A stretch of DNA of 12,684 nucleotides, taken from contig CALLJA010000354.1 in NCBI GenBank assembly GCA_938008865.1, forward strand, positions 1-12,684, given 5' to 3'. Positions within the stretch are counted from its first letter, which is position 1, and each line of letters begins with the position of its first letter. Source of the DNA: an uncultured Anaerolineales bacterium. GTDB taxonomy: Bacteria > Chloroflexota > Anaerolineae > Anaerolineales > Villigracilaceae. The position numbers were made by a program, and so were the translations under genes. The notes beneath the pieces are model-generated. The model was not told the origin of the DNA and did no database searches. It worked only from the letters and a program-made list of their open reading frames with translations. Positions 1-7,098 of this stretch are shown piece after piece.

Positions 1-1352
1 AAGACCTGATTCGGGGCCAGACCCGCTGCCTCGACGTAGGCGCGCATGGGCGGCTCGGCCTCAGTGTGGCTGAGGCGGGGCAACGTGGACAGAATCTCGT
101 ACGACTTGCGCGCAATCTCCGCCGACTGCTTCGCGTCCAGGCCCTTGGCGACCAAGTCCGCGGGCACGGGCGCGACCTCTTCCTTGAAGAAGAAGGCCGC
201 AAAGTCGAGACAATCGTCCAGGGTGACGAGGCGCTCGCGGATGAGCGGCACGATCTGCAGCAGGGTCTCGTCGTCCACGGGGAGTCCCTCATGGACGAAG
301 TACGGCTTGATGCGGGCGGCCAGGTCCTCGGTCGAAAACATGCGGATGTGCGTCGCGTTGAAGTGGTCCAGCTTCTGGAAGTTGATCGCAGCGGGTGAAG
401 GCGTCAGGCCGTCGATGGAGAAGCGCTCGATCATCTGGTCGAGGGTCATCACGTCATCTTCGGCCACGCCCCAGCCCATCAGCGCACACCAGTTCAACAC
501 GCCTTCGGGGGTGAAACCCAAGTCACTCATATCCTTGACGAAGATCGAATAGCCGTCCAATTTGGCCGCAGCGGTGTCGCGTTTGCTCATCTTGCCCTTG
601 CCGCTCGGCTTGAGAAAGACCGAAAGGTGCATGAAGATCGGCTCCTCCCAGCCAAAAGCACGGATGATGTTGACGTGCAGCGGGAAGGTGGCCAGCCACT
701 CCGAGCCACGGATGACGTGCGTGATGCCCATCTCGTGGTCATCGACCATCGCCGCCAGGTGATAGGTTGGCAGACCGTCGCTGCGCACCAGCACATAATC
801 GTTGAGCTGGGAATTCTCGATGGTGATGTCGCCGCGCAGGTGATCGTGCGCCACAGTCACACCTTCGGTGGGCATCTTGAAGCGCACGGTGTACGGCTCG
901 CCGCTGGCGACACGGCGGGCGGCCTCCTCGGGCGGGATGGCGCGGCAGGTTCCGTCATAGTGCGGATTCTGCTTGTTCTTCATCTGCTCCTGGCGCACCT
1001 GGTCGAGCCGTTCGGGCGTGCAGAAGCAGGGATAGGCATGACCATTGGCGATCAGGGTCTGGGTGTGGCGTCGGTAGATCTCGCGGCGTTCGGTCTGGCG
1101 GTAGGGTCCGTAAGGACCGCCGATGTCGGGGCCTTCGTCGTATTGCAGTCCCAGCCAGCGCAGGCCGTCGTACAACTCCTGCTCCGCGCCTTCGACGGTG
1201 CGTTTGAGGTCGGTGTCCTCCAGGCGCATGAGGAATTGTCCGCCCGTTTGTTTGGCAAGCAGGTAGCAGTAGAGGGCGGTGCGGGCGGTGCCGAGGTGCA
1301 TGTGCCCCGTGGGGGACGGGGCGACGCGGGTGCGGGCGGGTTTGATAGACAA
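1..1352 (-). CDS. gltX: Glutamyl-tRNA synthetase, 3' end outside window
   Basis: This class I aminoacyl-tRNA synthetase charges tRNA with glutamate in the cytoplasm. About 450 residues are visible, and the reading frame runs open off the window's left edge, so the anticodon-binding C-terminus is incomplete. The ATP-binding HIGH-type motif appears as SPTGHMHLGTAR (residues 13-24) and the second motif as KMSKR (254-258). A likely structural zinc site is formed by C109-x-C111 with Y132 and C136 (YDGTC), a ligand pattern known in GluRS/GluQRS proteins. The start is TTG at 1352. It is preceded by GGAG seven bases upstream, and the first internal ATG lies inside the HIGH motif, too late to be a start. 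The gene begins 14 bases after the rodA stop and is probably co-transcribed with it. I cannot tell whether it is a discriminating or a non-discriminating enzyme. Identification is secure. Confidence 0.96.
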   Translation of the reverse strand, partial: MSIKPARTRVAPSPTGHMHLGTARTALYCYLLAKQTGGQFLMRLEDTDLKRTVEGAEQELYDGLRWLGLQYDEGPDIGGPYGPYRQTERREIYRRHTQTLIANGHAYPCFCTPERLDQVRQEQMKNKQNPHYDGTCRAIPPEEAARRVASGEPYTVRFKMPTEGVTVAHDHLRGDITIENSQLNDYVLVRSDGLPTYHLAAMVDDHEMGITHVIRGSEWLATFPLHVNIIRAFGWEEPIFMHLSVFLKPSGKGKMSKRDTAAAKLDGYSIFVKDMSDLGFTPEGVLNWCALMGWGVAEDDVMTLDQMIERFSIDGLTPSPAAINFQKLDHFNATHIRMFSTEDLAARIKPYFVHEGLPVDDETLLQIVPLIRERLVTLDDCLDFAAFFFKEEVAPVPADLVAKGLDAKQSAEIARKSYEILSTLPRLSHTEAEPPMRAYVEAAGLAPNQV

Positions 1353-1359
1353 GGGAATA

Positions 1360-1363
1360 CTCC
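1360..1363 (-). promoter_or_regulatory. Ribosome binding site that fixes the gltX TTG start
   Basis: The minus strand reads GGAG seven bases before TTG at 1352, in the short gap between the rodA stop and gltX. No ATG or GTG in frame gives a complete N-terminus, so this site decides the start. Confidence 0.6.
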
Positions 1364-1366
1364 GAA

Positions 1367-2494
1367 TTAGAAATCCATTTGTTTGTGGCGCATGGCCACG
1401 CTTTCGACCAGGCCGATTCCAACCATCAGGGCCATCAGGCCCGAGCCGCCGTAACTGATGAAGGGCAGCGGCAGCCCCGAAACAGGGATCAGGTTCATGT
1501 TCATGGCAATATTGGCGGCCCCCTGGAAGAAGAGCATCACGCCGATGCCGTAGGCGATCATCGCGCCCGACACATCCCGCGCCTTCTGCGCCGCGCGGAT
1601 GCAGCGCCAGATGACGAAGGCCAGGATCAGGATGATCAGCACCCCGCCGATCATGCCGAACTCCTCCGAGGTGACCGAGAAGATGAAGTCGGTCTGGCGC
1701 ACCTTGAGGAAACGCAACTGGGTCTGCGTGCCGTGGCCGTAGCCGAGGCCTGTCAGCCCGCCCGAGCCGATGGCGATCAACGCCTGCTGGACGTTGTAGC
1801 GGTTGCCATAGGTGTCGTTTGGGTTGGGGATCAAAAAGTTCGTAATGCGCTGCTGTTGGTAAGGCTGGATGCCAGGGATCTGGATGCCCAGGATGGAAAA
1901 CGTCACCAGCAGGCCCACTGCCAGCGCGCCCACCAGACCGATCGTGGCCAGATGCTGGAGTTTCAGACCGTTGATCCACAACATGAACCCAAAGATGACC
2001 ATGATCACCACCACGTTGCTCAGGTTCGGCTGGATCAGGATCCAGAACATCAGGCCGAAAGCCCACAGGAAACCGCGGATGATCCAGCCCCAGGTGCGCT
2101 CGCTGTTCTGAGATTTCTCGAAATAACGCGCCAGCATCAGGATGATGGTGATCTTGGCGAACTCGGTCGGCTGCAAGTTGAGAACACCCAACTGGAACCA
2201 GCGCTGAGCGCCAAAGGCGGCCTGGCCCAGGCCAGAAAGCGCCACGAGGAAGGCCATGGTGGCAAAGTAGATCGGCCAGTGAATCGACAGCCAGTAGCGG
2301 TAGTCGATGCCCGCCAGCACAAAGATGACCACCACGCCGACCATCGCAAAGTACATCTGACGGGTTGGCAGCAGCAGCAATTCCTCATTCCCCGCAATAG
2401 CCGAACCGATCATGGTGACGCCAAAGGCCGAAGCCAGCACCACCGCGCCCAGCAGGAGAAAATCGAAATTACGCCAGGAAAGGCCGCGCAGCAT
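1367..2494 (-). CDS. rodA: SEDS-family peptidoglycan glycosyltransferase RodA
   Basis: RodA is an integral membrane glycosyltransferase that polymerises lipid II into glycan strands for side-wall growth, acting with a class B PBP. The 375 residues form about ten hydrophobic helices. Family signatures are present: RQTDFIFSV (266-274), where D269 matches the essential acidic residue of SEDS enzymes, SEEFGMIGG (276-284), and the C-terminal SGLPLPFISYGGSG (339-352). Calling it RodA rather than FtsW rests on its position with mreBCD, PBP2 and minCDE; sequence alone does not exclude FtsW. The usual QPDLGT-type loop reads QPNLSN here (155-160), with Asp changed to Asn. The ATG at 2494 lies only 3 bases after the minE stop with little Shine-Dalgarno sequence, so translation is probably coupled to minE. 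Confidence 0.93.
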   Translation of the reverse strand: MLRGLSWRNFDFLLLGAVVLASAFGVTMIGSAIAGNEELLLLPTRQMYFAMVGVVVIFVLAGIDYRYWLSIHWPIYFATMAFLVALSGLGQAAFGAQRWFQLGVLNLQPTEFAKITIILMLARYFEKSQNSERTWGWIIRGFLWAFGLMFWILIQPNLSNVVVIMVIFGFMLWINGLKLQHLATIGLVGALAVGLLVTFSILGIQIPGIQPYQQQRITNFLIPNPNDTYGNRYNVQQALIAIGSGGLTGLGYGHGTQTQLRFLKVRQTDFIFSVTSEEFGMIGGVLIILILAFVIWRCIRAAQKARDVSGAMIAYGIGVMLFFQGAANIAMNMNLIPVSGLPLPFISYGGSGLMALMVGIGLVESVAMRHKQMDF

Positions 2495-2497
2495 ATC

Positions 2498-2764
2498 CTA
2501 GCCAGCCCGGCGGCGAGCCACGCTCCGCAAGGGGATGTCTGCCACCAGACGCTGTTCGCGCCCGTCGCGCTCCAGGCCGATCTGGACGGCGGCGGGGTCG
2601 ATCTCGATATGACGGGAGATGGCCTTCAACAGGTCGTCCTTGAGGGCCTCCAGTTGGGCGGGCGTCAGGTCAGTGCGGTCATGCACCAGCACCAGTTGCA
2701 GGCGCTCCTTGGCGCTTTCGGCGCTGCGTTTGCTGCCAAACATACGGTCGAAGAATCCGCCCAT
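2498..2764 (-). CDS. minE: Cell division topological specificity factor MinE
   Basis: MinE displaces MinC from MinD and stimulates the MinD ATPase at the membrane, which drives the oscillation or gradient that keeps division inhibition away from midcell. The protein is 88 residues, the usual family length. It has a short hydrophobic membrane-targeting start (GGFFDRMFG, 2-10), the anti-MinCD contact segment AKERLQLVLVHDR (17-29), and a C-terminal topological specificity domain (about 34-88) with ALKDDLLKAISRHIEID. The frame continues upstream into minD and another ATG gives 102 residues. I chose the ATG at 2764 because it gives the canonical MinE N-terminus and has a strong ribosome binding site. 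It starts 2 bases after the minD stop. The presence of MinE, not DivIVA/MinJ, implies a MinE-type Min system. Confidence 0.95.
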   Translation of the reverse strand: MGGFFDRMFGSKRSAESAKERLQLVLVHDRTDLTPAQLEALKDDLLKAISRHIEIDPAAVQIGLERDGREQRLVADIPLRSVARRRAG

Positions 2765-2766
2765 GG

Positions 2767-3567
2767 CTACTTCCTCCCGCCCGCCAGGCGCTGAATGCGA
2801 CCCCACAACCCTTCCTGCTTGTCGAGGTCAAGGAAGGGCACCTCCTGCCCCTGCAGGCGTTTGGAAATGTTGCGGAAGGCCTGCCCCGCGCGGCTCTTGC
2901 CATCCAGGGCCACGGGCGTGCCGCGGTTACTGCCGACGATGACGCCCTCGTCTTCCGGCACGATGCCGATCAACTGGATGGCCAGCAGGTCGAGCACATC
3001 GGCGGCGGAGAGCATGTCGTGGCTCTTGACCATGGCGGGGTTCAGGCGGTTGAGCACCAGCGCGGGCGAGTATTTCTCCTCGGCCTCGAGGATGCCCACC
3101 ACGCGGTCGGCGTCGCGCACGGCCGAGACCTCGGGGTTGGTCACCACCAGCACCTTGTCGGCGGCGGCGATGGAGTTGCGGAATCCGCGCTCGATGCCCG
3201 CGGGCGAATCGATCAGGATGAAGTCGTGGTCGGGGCGCAATTCGTCGCACACGCGCACCATGTCGCTGGGCGAGACGGCGTTCTTGTCGCGCGTTTGAGC
3301 GGCAGGGATCAGGAACAGGTCCTGGAAATGCTTGTCGCGGATCATGGCCTGGCGCAGGCGGCAGCGGCCTTCGATCACATCGACCACATCGTAGACGATG
3401 CGGTTTTCCAGGCCCAGCACAATGTCGAGATTGCGCAGGCCAATGTCGCCGTCGATGCAGACGACCTTCTTCCCGTCCGCTGCCAGCGCGACAGCCAGGT
3501 TGGCGACGGCGGTGGTTTTGCCGACGCCGCCTTTTCCAGAAGTAATGGTAACGACTTTTGCGGTCAT
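2767..3567 (-). CDS. minD: Septum site-determining ATPase MinD
   Basis: MinD is a ParA/MinD-family ATPase that dimerises with ATP, binds the membrane and recruits MinC to block FtsZ assembly away from midcell. The 266 residues are full length. The deviant Walker A motif SGKGGVGKTT lies at 10-19, with signature lysine K12 and phosphate-binding K17. The Walker A' acidic residues are in CIDGD (37-41), and the switch II motif DSPAGIE is at 120-126. The C-terminal amphipathic membrane-targeting helix is seen around 250-264 (KQEGLWGRIQRL). The ATG at 3567 has AGGGAAG a few bases upstream in the 21-base gap after minC. It is followed at once by minE, so the three Min proteins are made from one transcript. 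Confidence 0.97.
   Translation of the reverse strand: MTAKVVTITSGKGGVGKTTAVANLAVALAADGKKVVCIDGDIGLRNLDIVLGLENRIVYDVVDVIEGRCRLRQAMIRDKHFQDLFLIPAAQTRDKNAVSPSDMVRVCDELRPDHDFILIDSPAGIERGFRNSIAAADKVLVVTNPEVSAVRDADRVVGILEAEEKYSPALVLNRLNPAMVKSHDMLSAADVLDLLAIQLIGIVPEDEGVIVGSNRGTPVALDGKSRAGQAFRNISKRLQGQEVPFLDLDKQEGLWGRIQRLAGGRK
2770..2777 (-). promoter_or_regulatory. Strong ribosome binding site that decides the minE start
   Basis: The minus strand reads GGAGGAAG, with its GGAGG core eight bases from the ATG at 2764. It is embedded in the last codons of minD. It supports the short 88-residue MinE over the longer in-frame start at 2806. Confidence 0.75.
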
Positions 3568-3588
3568 GAACGCTTCCCTTGGGTGAGT

Positions 3589-4272
3589 TTAACCTGCCTG
3601 CCAAAGCTCCGCGTGCAGGCGGCCTTCCTTGTTAATGCTGGCGATCTCGGGCCGCGGGTTCTTCTGCGGCTTGAGCAGCGCCGAAATCTCGTCCGCGATG
3701 CGCAGCTGCGTGGCGGAAAGGTCCAGCGCGCAGATTACGGCCTGGCGGTTGCCTTTCGCGCCCGCGTGGATGACGCCCCGCACCCGTCCCCACACGATGA
3801 CGTTGCCCTCAGCCACCACTTCCGCCCCGGGATTGACATCGCCAAAAATGACGACGTTCCCAGGATACTCAATGCGCGTTCCCGACCTGAGGGTTTTACT
3901 CAGGAATAGGGCCGTCTCCTGGCTGACAGGTTCGGCGGGTTCACGCCGCTCCTCAACGCGCGGCTTGTTGGAAAGGCGCGTAGCCAGGCCAAGCAGTTGG
4001 GCGGTTTTCTCGGTCTTGGGCGATTCGCTCAACACGGCCCACAACGAAATGCCACGCTCAGAGAGCACATCACGCAGGCGCACCATCTCGTCCACGCCAA
4101 GCGCCTGGGTGCCCACATCCAGCACCAGGCGCGCGCCCTGGAAGAACGACGCGCGCCCGTCAATCTGGGTCAGCAGGGCAGACTGGTTCTCGTCCCAGGC
4201 CTGGCCGCCCAGGGTCACGAGCAGGCTGTCGCGCAGGCCCTTGATCTGAATAGTGGGAGTGGTGGCATCCAT
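3589..4272 (-). CDS. minC: Septum site-determining protein MinC
   Basis: MinC is the FtsZ-assembly inhibitor of the Min system and is carried to the membrane by MinD. The 227-residue protein has a MinC_N-like domain (about 7-100, starting IQIKGLRDSLLVTL), a charged linker rich in Glu, Arg and Pro (about 102-120), and the C-terminal beta-helix domain (about 121-220). The C-domain carries the conserved TLRSGTRIEYPGN (127-139) that includes the MinD-contacting RSG, then VVIFGDVNPGAEVVAEGNVI (140-159) and RPEIASI (207-213). The ATG at 4272 has no Shine-Dalgarno match. A TATAAT box lies 16 bases upstream, so a message made there would have a leader of only about 10 bases. The gene follows mrdA by 45 bases and leads the minCDE-rodA-gltX run. 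Confidence 0.94.
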   Translation of the reverse strand: MDATTPTIQIKGLRDSLLVTLGGQAWDENQSALLTQIDGRASFFQGARLVLDVGTQALGVDEMVRLRDVLSERGISLWAVLSESPKTEKTAQLLGLATRLSNKPRVEERREPAEPVSQETALFLSKTLRSGTRIEYPGNVVIFGDVNPGAEVVAEGNVIVWGRVRGVIHAGAKGNRQAVICALDLSATQLRIADEISALLKPQKNPRPEIASINKEGRLHAELWQAG

Positions 4273-4288
4273 GAGAAAGGCTGGCCGA

Positions 4289-4294
4289 ATTATA
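4289..4294 (-). promoter_or_regulatory. Probable -10 box of a minC promoter
   Basis: The minus strand has a perfect TATAAT ending 16 bases before the minC ATG, in the 45-base gap after mrdA. No convincing TTGACA-like -35 box is seen 16-18 bases further up. Transcription from here would begin roughly 10 bases before the ATG and give minCDE-rodA-gltX a promoter of its own inside the larger cluster. Confidence 0.5.
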
Positions 4295-4317
4295 CTGCCT
4301 CTTTTCGCGGCAGCAGG

Positions 4318-6594
4318 CTAGGGCGCAGACGAGGCTCCCTGGGCTAGGTCGATAGCCTTCAATTCAAAGTAGCCTTTCAACACGCGCGCTACGATCGGGG
4401 CGGCCACGCTGGCGCCTTCACCGCCGTTGTAGGCAAAGGCCACCACGATAATCTCGGGGTCCTCGAAGGGCGCGTAGGCCATGGTCCACGAGTGCGTAGG
4501 CCAGGAGCCGAAGTCGCAGCGGTTGGCCTGGCGGGCCACATCGTCGCAGTATTCCGCCGTACCAGTCTTGCCACCCACCGCGATGGGCAGCGGATAATCG
4601 ACCGTAAAGACCCTGTGCAGGGTGCCGCTGGGGTCGGTGACGGTCATGCGCGTGCCCGCGCGAACAGCCGCGATGGTCTCGGGCGCAATGACCTTGTTCT
4701 GGCCCGCCACTGCCTCGCAGAAACCTGCGTCGCAGTTGAAGGTCTGGATGACAGGTGTCTTGGTCACGTCCCATTTCACGTTGGGCACGAAGGGCGAGAC
4801 CTGGTAACTGCCCGAAGGCGGCCTGGATAACGGTTTGTTCGGTTCGGCTGGGTTGACGTATTGCCGCACCTGGTCGCCCTTCGAATCGGTTACGGTCCTG
4901 GCGAACCAGACGGTGAAGTCCTCGGGGTCGAACCAAACCTCCTGCACATTGCCTTCGGCGTCAGTCACCTCGCGCACCACGGTGGGTTGCATCAACTTAC
5001 CACCGTTGGCGATGGTCGCGCCAGACATGATGACTTGCAGCGGCGTGGCCAGCACATACCCCTGTCCCACGCTGGCGATGTAGGTGTCGCCTGTGGACCA
5101 GACCTCGGTGGTGGTGATACGCTTCCAATCGGGGGAAGGGATCAGCCCGTTGGCCTCGCCGAGCAGTTGAATGCCCGAGGGGCGTCCATAACCGAGGGCG
5201 CGGGCGTATTCTCCCAGGCGGTCGATGCCCAGGCCTTCCTTGATCTCATCCTTAAAGCCGCCGCCCATCTTGTAGAAGCACACGTTGCTAGAGTAGGCAA
5301 TGCAGTGGAAGAAGTCGATCTGGCCAAAGCCCTCAGGGCGGGTGTCGTAGATCCAGTCCACGAACGGGCGGGTGTTGTTGGCGCCGCAGGTTTCGTTGGC
5401 AGTGAACTTGTCGCACAACTCGATCTGGCCCGGGGCAAATATGATCGACTGGTCGTTGACCACGCCCTCGTTGTACGCGCCCGTGGCGGTGGACAGTTTG
5501 AACACGGACCCGGGCGGGAACTCAGCGGAGATGGCGTTGTTCAGCAGAGGCCGTCGCGGGTCCTGGCTCAACTGCTGGTAATAATAGGACGGGATGATAC
5601 GCGCCATGCGGTTGTTCTCGTAGGTTGGGTAGGTGACCATCGCCAGGATCTCGCCCGTCTTGGGGTTCATGGCGATTACCACGCCGCTGGAGATGCGCAC
5701 CGTGTTGAAGTAGGTGTTCCAGAAATTGATCTCCTGCATCAGCGAGGCTTCTGCCACGCCTTGAAGGCGCGTGTCAATGGTCAATTTGACGTTGTTGCCC
5801 GGAGAGGCTGCGATAGGCGCCTCGAGGTTGCGCAGTTCCTTGCCTGCCACATCCACCTGCACGATGCGCTCGCCATTCTGCCCCGCCAGAATCTCCTGCA
5901 AGGAGGCCTCCACACCCGAGTAACCGATCTTATCTCGGTTAGGGACGTAACGGCGGGCCTTGAGCGCCTCCTCTTCCGCGGCGGGGATTGGGCCGAGGAA
6001 ACCGACCAGGTTGGCGGTCAGAGAGCCGGTCGGGTAGTCGCGGATCGGCTCGATCTCGATGCTCACCCCGGGCAGGTCGGCTGAACGCTCGCGCACGAGG
6101 CGGGCTGTTTCTTCGTTGACATTGCACTTGATCTTGACCGGGCTGTACGGGGCAATGGAATCGCCCAGCGCAACCATGTCGGCGATACTGGGGCCGTCGA
6201 TACAGGCCGAGAACTGCTTGGCAAAATTCAATGTGTCTTCGGTGACGGGTCCACCCGCGGCCACACCCGTGATCTTCGACACCTCGCGGTACACACGCTG
6301 AATATCGGCGTCATCGTCGGGCAGGTTGGCTGGCGTGATGACCAGATTATAGGCCGCGATGTTACGCGCCAGCACGTATCCGTTACGGTCATAGATGATG
6401 CCACGTTGGGCGGGCATACTGATCGATTTGGTGTAGTTCTCCACGGACTGGGAGACATAGTCGCCGCCTGTAATGACTTGAAGGACGATCAAACGCCACA
6501 ACAGGGCCGCCATGATGGCGAACACGATCCCATATACCACGAACAAACGCCACGGCTCGAACTGGGATGAGCGCGGGATCGAAGACGAACTCAT
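4318..6594 (-). CDS. mrdA: Class B penicillin-binding protein 2 (elongasome transpeptidase)
   Basis: This D,D-transpeptidase cross-links new peptidoglycan and pairs with RodA during elongation. It is 758 residues, longer than E. coli PBP2 (633). A short cytoplasmic tail is followed by one membrane helix (about 17-41), a PBP-dimerisation domain with RGIIYDRNG (64-72), and the transpeptidase domain. The catalytic motifs are complete: SVFK with nucleophile S363, SSN at 435-437, and KTG at 676-678. About 240 residues separate SxN from KTG, roughly 80 more than in E. coli PBP2; the extra segment lies around 555-635. All ten cysteines (131, 157, 394, 403, 431, 439, 621, 626, 683, 693) are on the extracytoplasmic side, and several are close pairs suggestive of disulfides. 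The ATG overlaps the mreD stop (ATGA) and has a strong GGGAGGAGG site within mreD, so the two are coupled. Confidence 0.95.
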   Translation of the reverse strand: MSSSSIPRSSQFEPWRLFVVYGIVFAIMAALLWRLIVLQVITGGDYVSQSVENYTKSISMPAQRGIIYDRNGYVLARNIAAYNLVITPANLPDDDADIQRVYREVSKITGVAAGGPVTEDTLNFAKQFSACIDGPSIADMVALGDSIAPYSPVKIKCNVNEETARLVRERSADLPGVSIEIEPIRDYPTGSLTANLVGFLGPIPAAEEEALKARRYVPNRDKIGYSGVEASLQEILAGQNGERIVQVDVAGKELRNLEAPIAASPGNNVKLTIDTRLQGVAEASLMQEINFWNTYFNTVRISSGVVIAMNPKTGEILAMVTYPTYENNRMARIIPSYYYQQLSQDPRRPLLNNAISAEFPPGSVFKLSTATGAYNEGVVNDQSIIFAPGQIELCDKFTANETCGANNTRPFVDWIYDTRPEGFGQIDFFHCIAYSSNVCFYKMGGGFKDEIKEGLGIDRLGEYARALGYGRPSGIQLLGEANGLIPSPDWKRITTTEVWSTGDTYIASVGQGYVLATPLQVIMSGATIANGGKLMQPTVVREVTDAEGNVQEVWFDPEDFTVWFARTVTDSKGDQVRQYVNPAEPNKPLSRPPSGSYQVSPFVPNVKWDVTKTPVIQTFNCDAGFCEAVAGQNKVIAPETIAAVRAGTRMTVTDPSGTLHRVFTVDYPLPIAVGGKTGTAEYCDDVARQANRCDFGSWPTHSWTMAYAPFEDPEIIVVAFAYNGGEGASVAAPIVARVLKGYFELKAIDLAQGASSAP

Positions 6595-7091
6595 TCAACC
6601 TCCTCCCCCGGATAGACCCACTGCGCCAGGTCACGCATGAAGGCATACATGGGGATGGCAAACAACAGGTTCAATAAAAGGCTGGGCAGGGTCACAAAAC
6701 CGAGCGCGTCACCCAGCGGGATGGGACTGCCGCCGAACACCAGGGCCGCATACGACATGAGGTGCATCAGGAGCGTGCCCGCGATCGTCACACTGAACAT
6801 GGCCAGCAATGGGGCCTGCCAGATGCGCCTTTGCAGCAATTGGGCAATAAAGACCACCACGAAATATCCCGCCGCCGTCACGAGCCAGGGCAGGCGCGTC
6901 ACGTAGCCCACCATCAGCGCGGCCACCAGCGCCCAATGCCACGCCGAGCGCACCTGCGCCTGCAAGGCCCAGGCAGACAGAAGGATCAACATCAAGTCGG
7001 CGTAACCGGAGAGCAGGGTCATGCGGCTGACCACCGCCGATTGCAGGATGACCGCAAGAGCGATCAGCGGGAAGGCGATCAAGTTGCGCAT
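6591..7091 (-). CDS. mreD: Rod shape-determining membrane protein MreD
   Basis: MreD is a small polytopic membrane protein of the elongasome that links MreC, RodA and PBP2. The 166 residues are almost entirely hydrophobic, with five to six predicted helices (roughly 3-21, 29-47, 52-70, 72-88, 96-117 and 131-152). The C-terminal segment LPSLLLNLLFAIPMYAFMRD (134-153) matches the family's PSLLLNLL-type signature. MreD diverges strongly in sequence, so the call also rests on its place between mreC and mrdA. The ATG at 7091 is 7 bases after the mreC stop and has no visible Shine-Dalgarno site, so coupling to mreC is likely. Its stop overlaps the mrdA start by 4 bases. A later internal methionine start is possible but would remove the first helix. 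Confidence 0.9.
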   Translation of the reverse strand: MRNLIAFPLIALAVILQSAVVSRMTLLSGYADLMLILLSAWALQAQVRSAWHWALVAALMVGYVTRLPWLVTAAGYFVVVFIAQLLQRRIWQAPLLAMFSVTIAGTLLMHLMSYAALVFGGSPIPLGDALGFVTLPSLLLNLLFAIPMYAFMRDLAQWVYPGEEVE

Positions 7092-7098
7092 TGGGAAA

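Noticed and set aside
955..1422. Minus-strand frame overlapping the gltX start and the rodA end
   Set aside because: It reads gltX in the wrong frame and is Arg/Pro/His-rich. The gltX frame from TTG at 1352 gives intact HIGH and KMSKR motifs.
1379..2794. Long plus-strand open frame (471 codons) opposite rodA and minE
   Set aside because: It is rich in His, Gln, Asp and Arg with no domain or membrane pattern, and lies antisense to two well-recognised genes. GC-rich coding DNA commonly leaves such open frames on the other strand.
3019..3909. Plus-strand open frame (296 codons) opposite minD and minC
   Set aside because: It crosses the minC-minD boundary on the opposite strand and has an Asp/His/Gly-rich antisense composition with no family resemblance.
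4861..6084. Plus-strand open frame (407 codons) opposite PBP2
   Set aside because: It has no recognisable motif, a composition typical of an antisense shadow, and no promoter or ribosome site; PBP2 explains the region fully.
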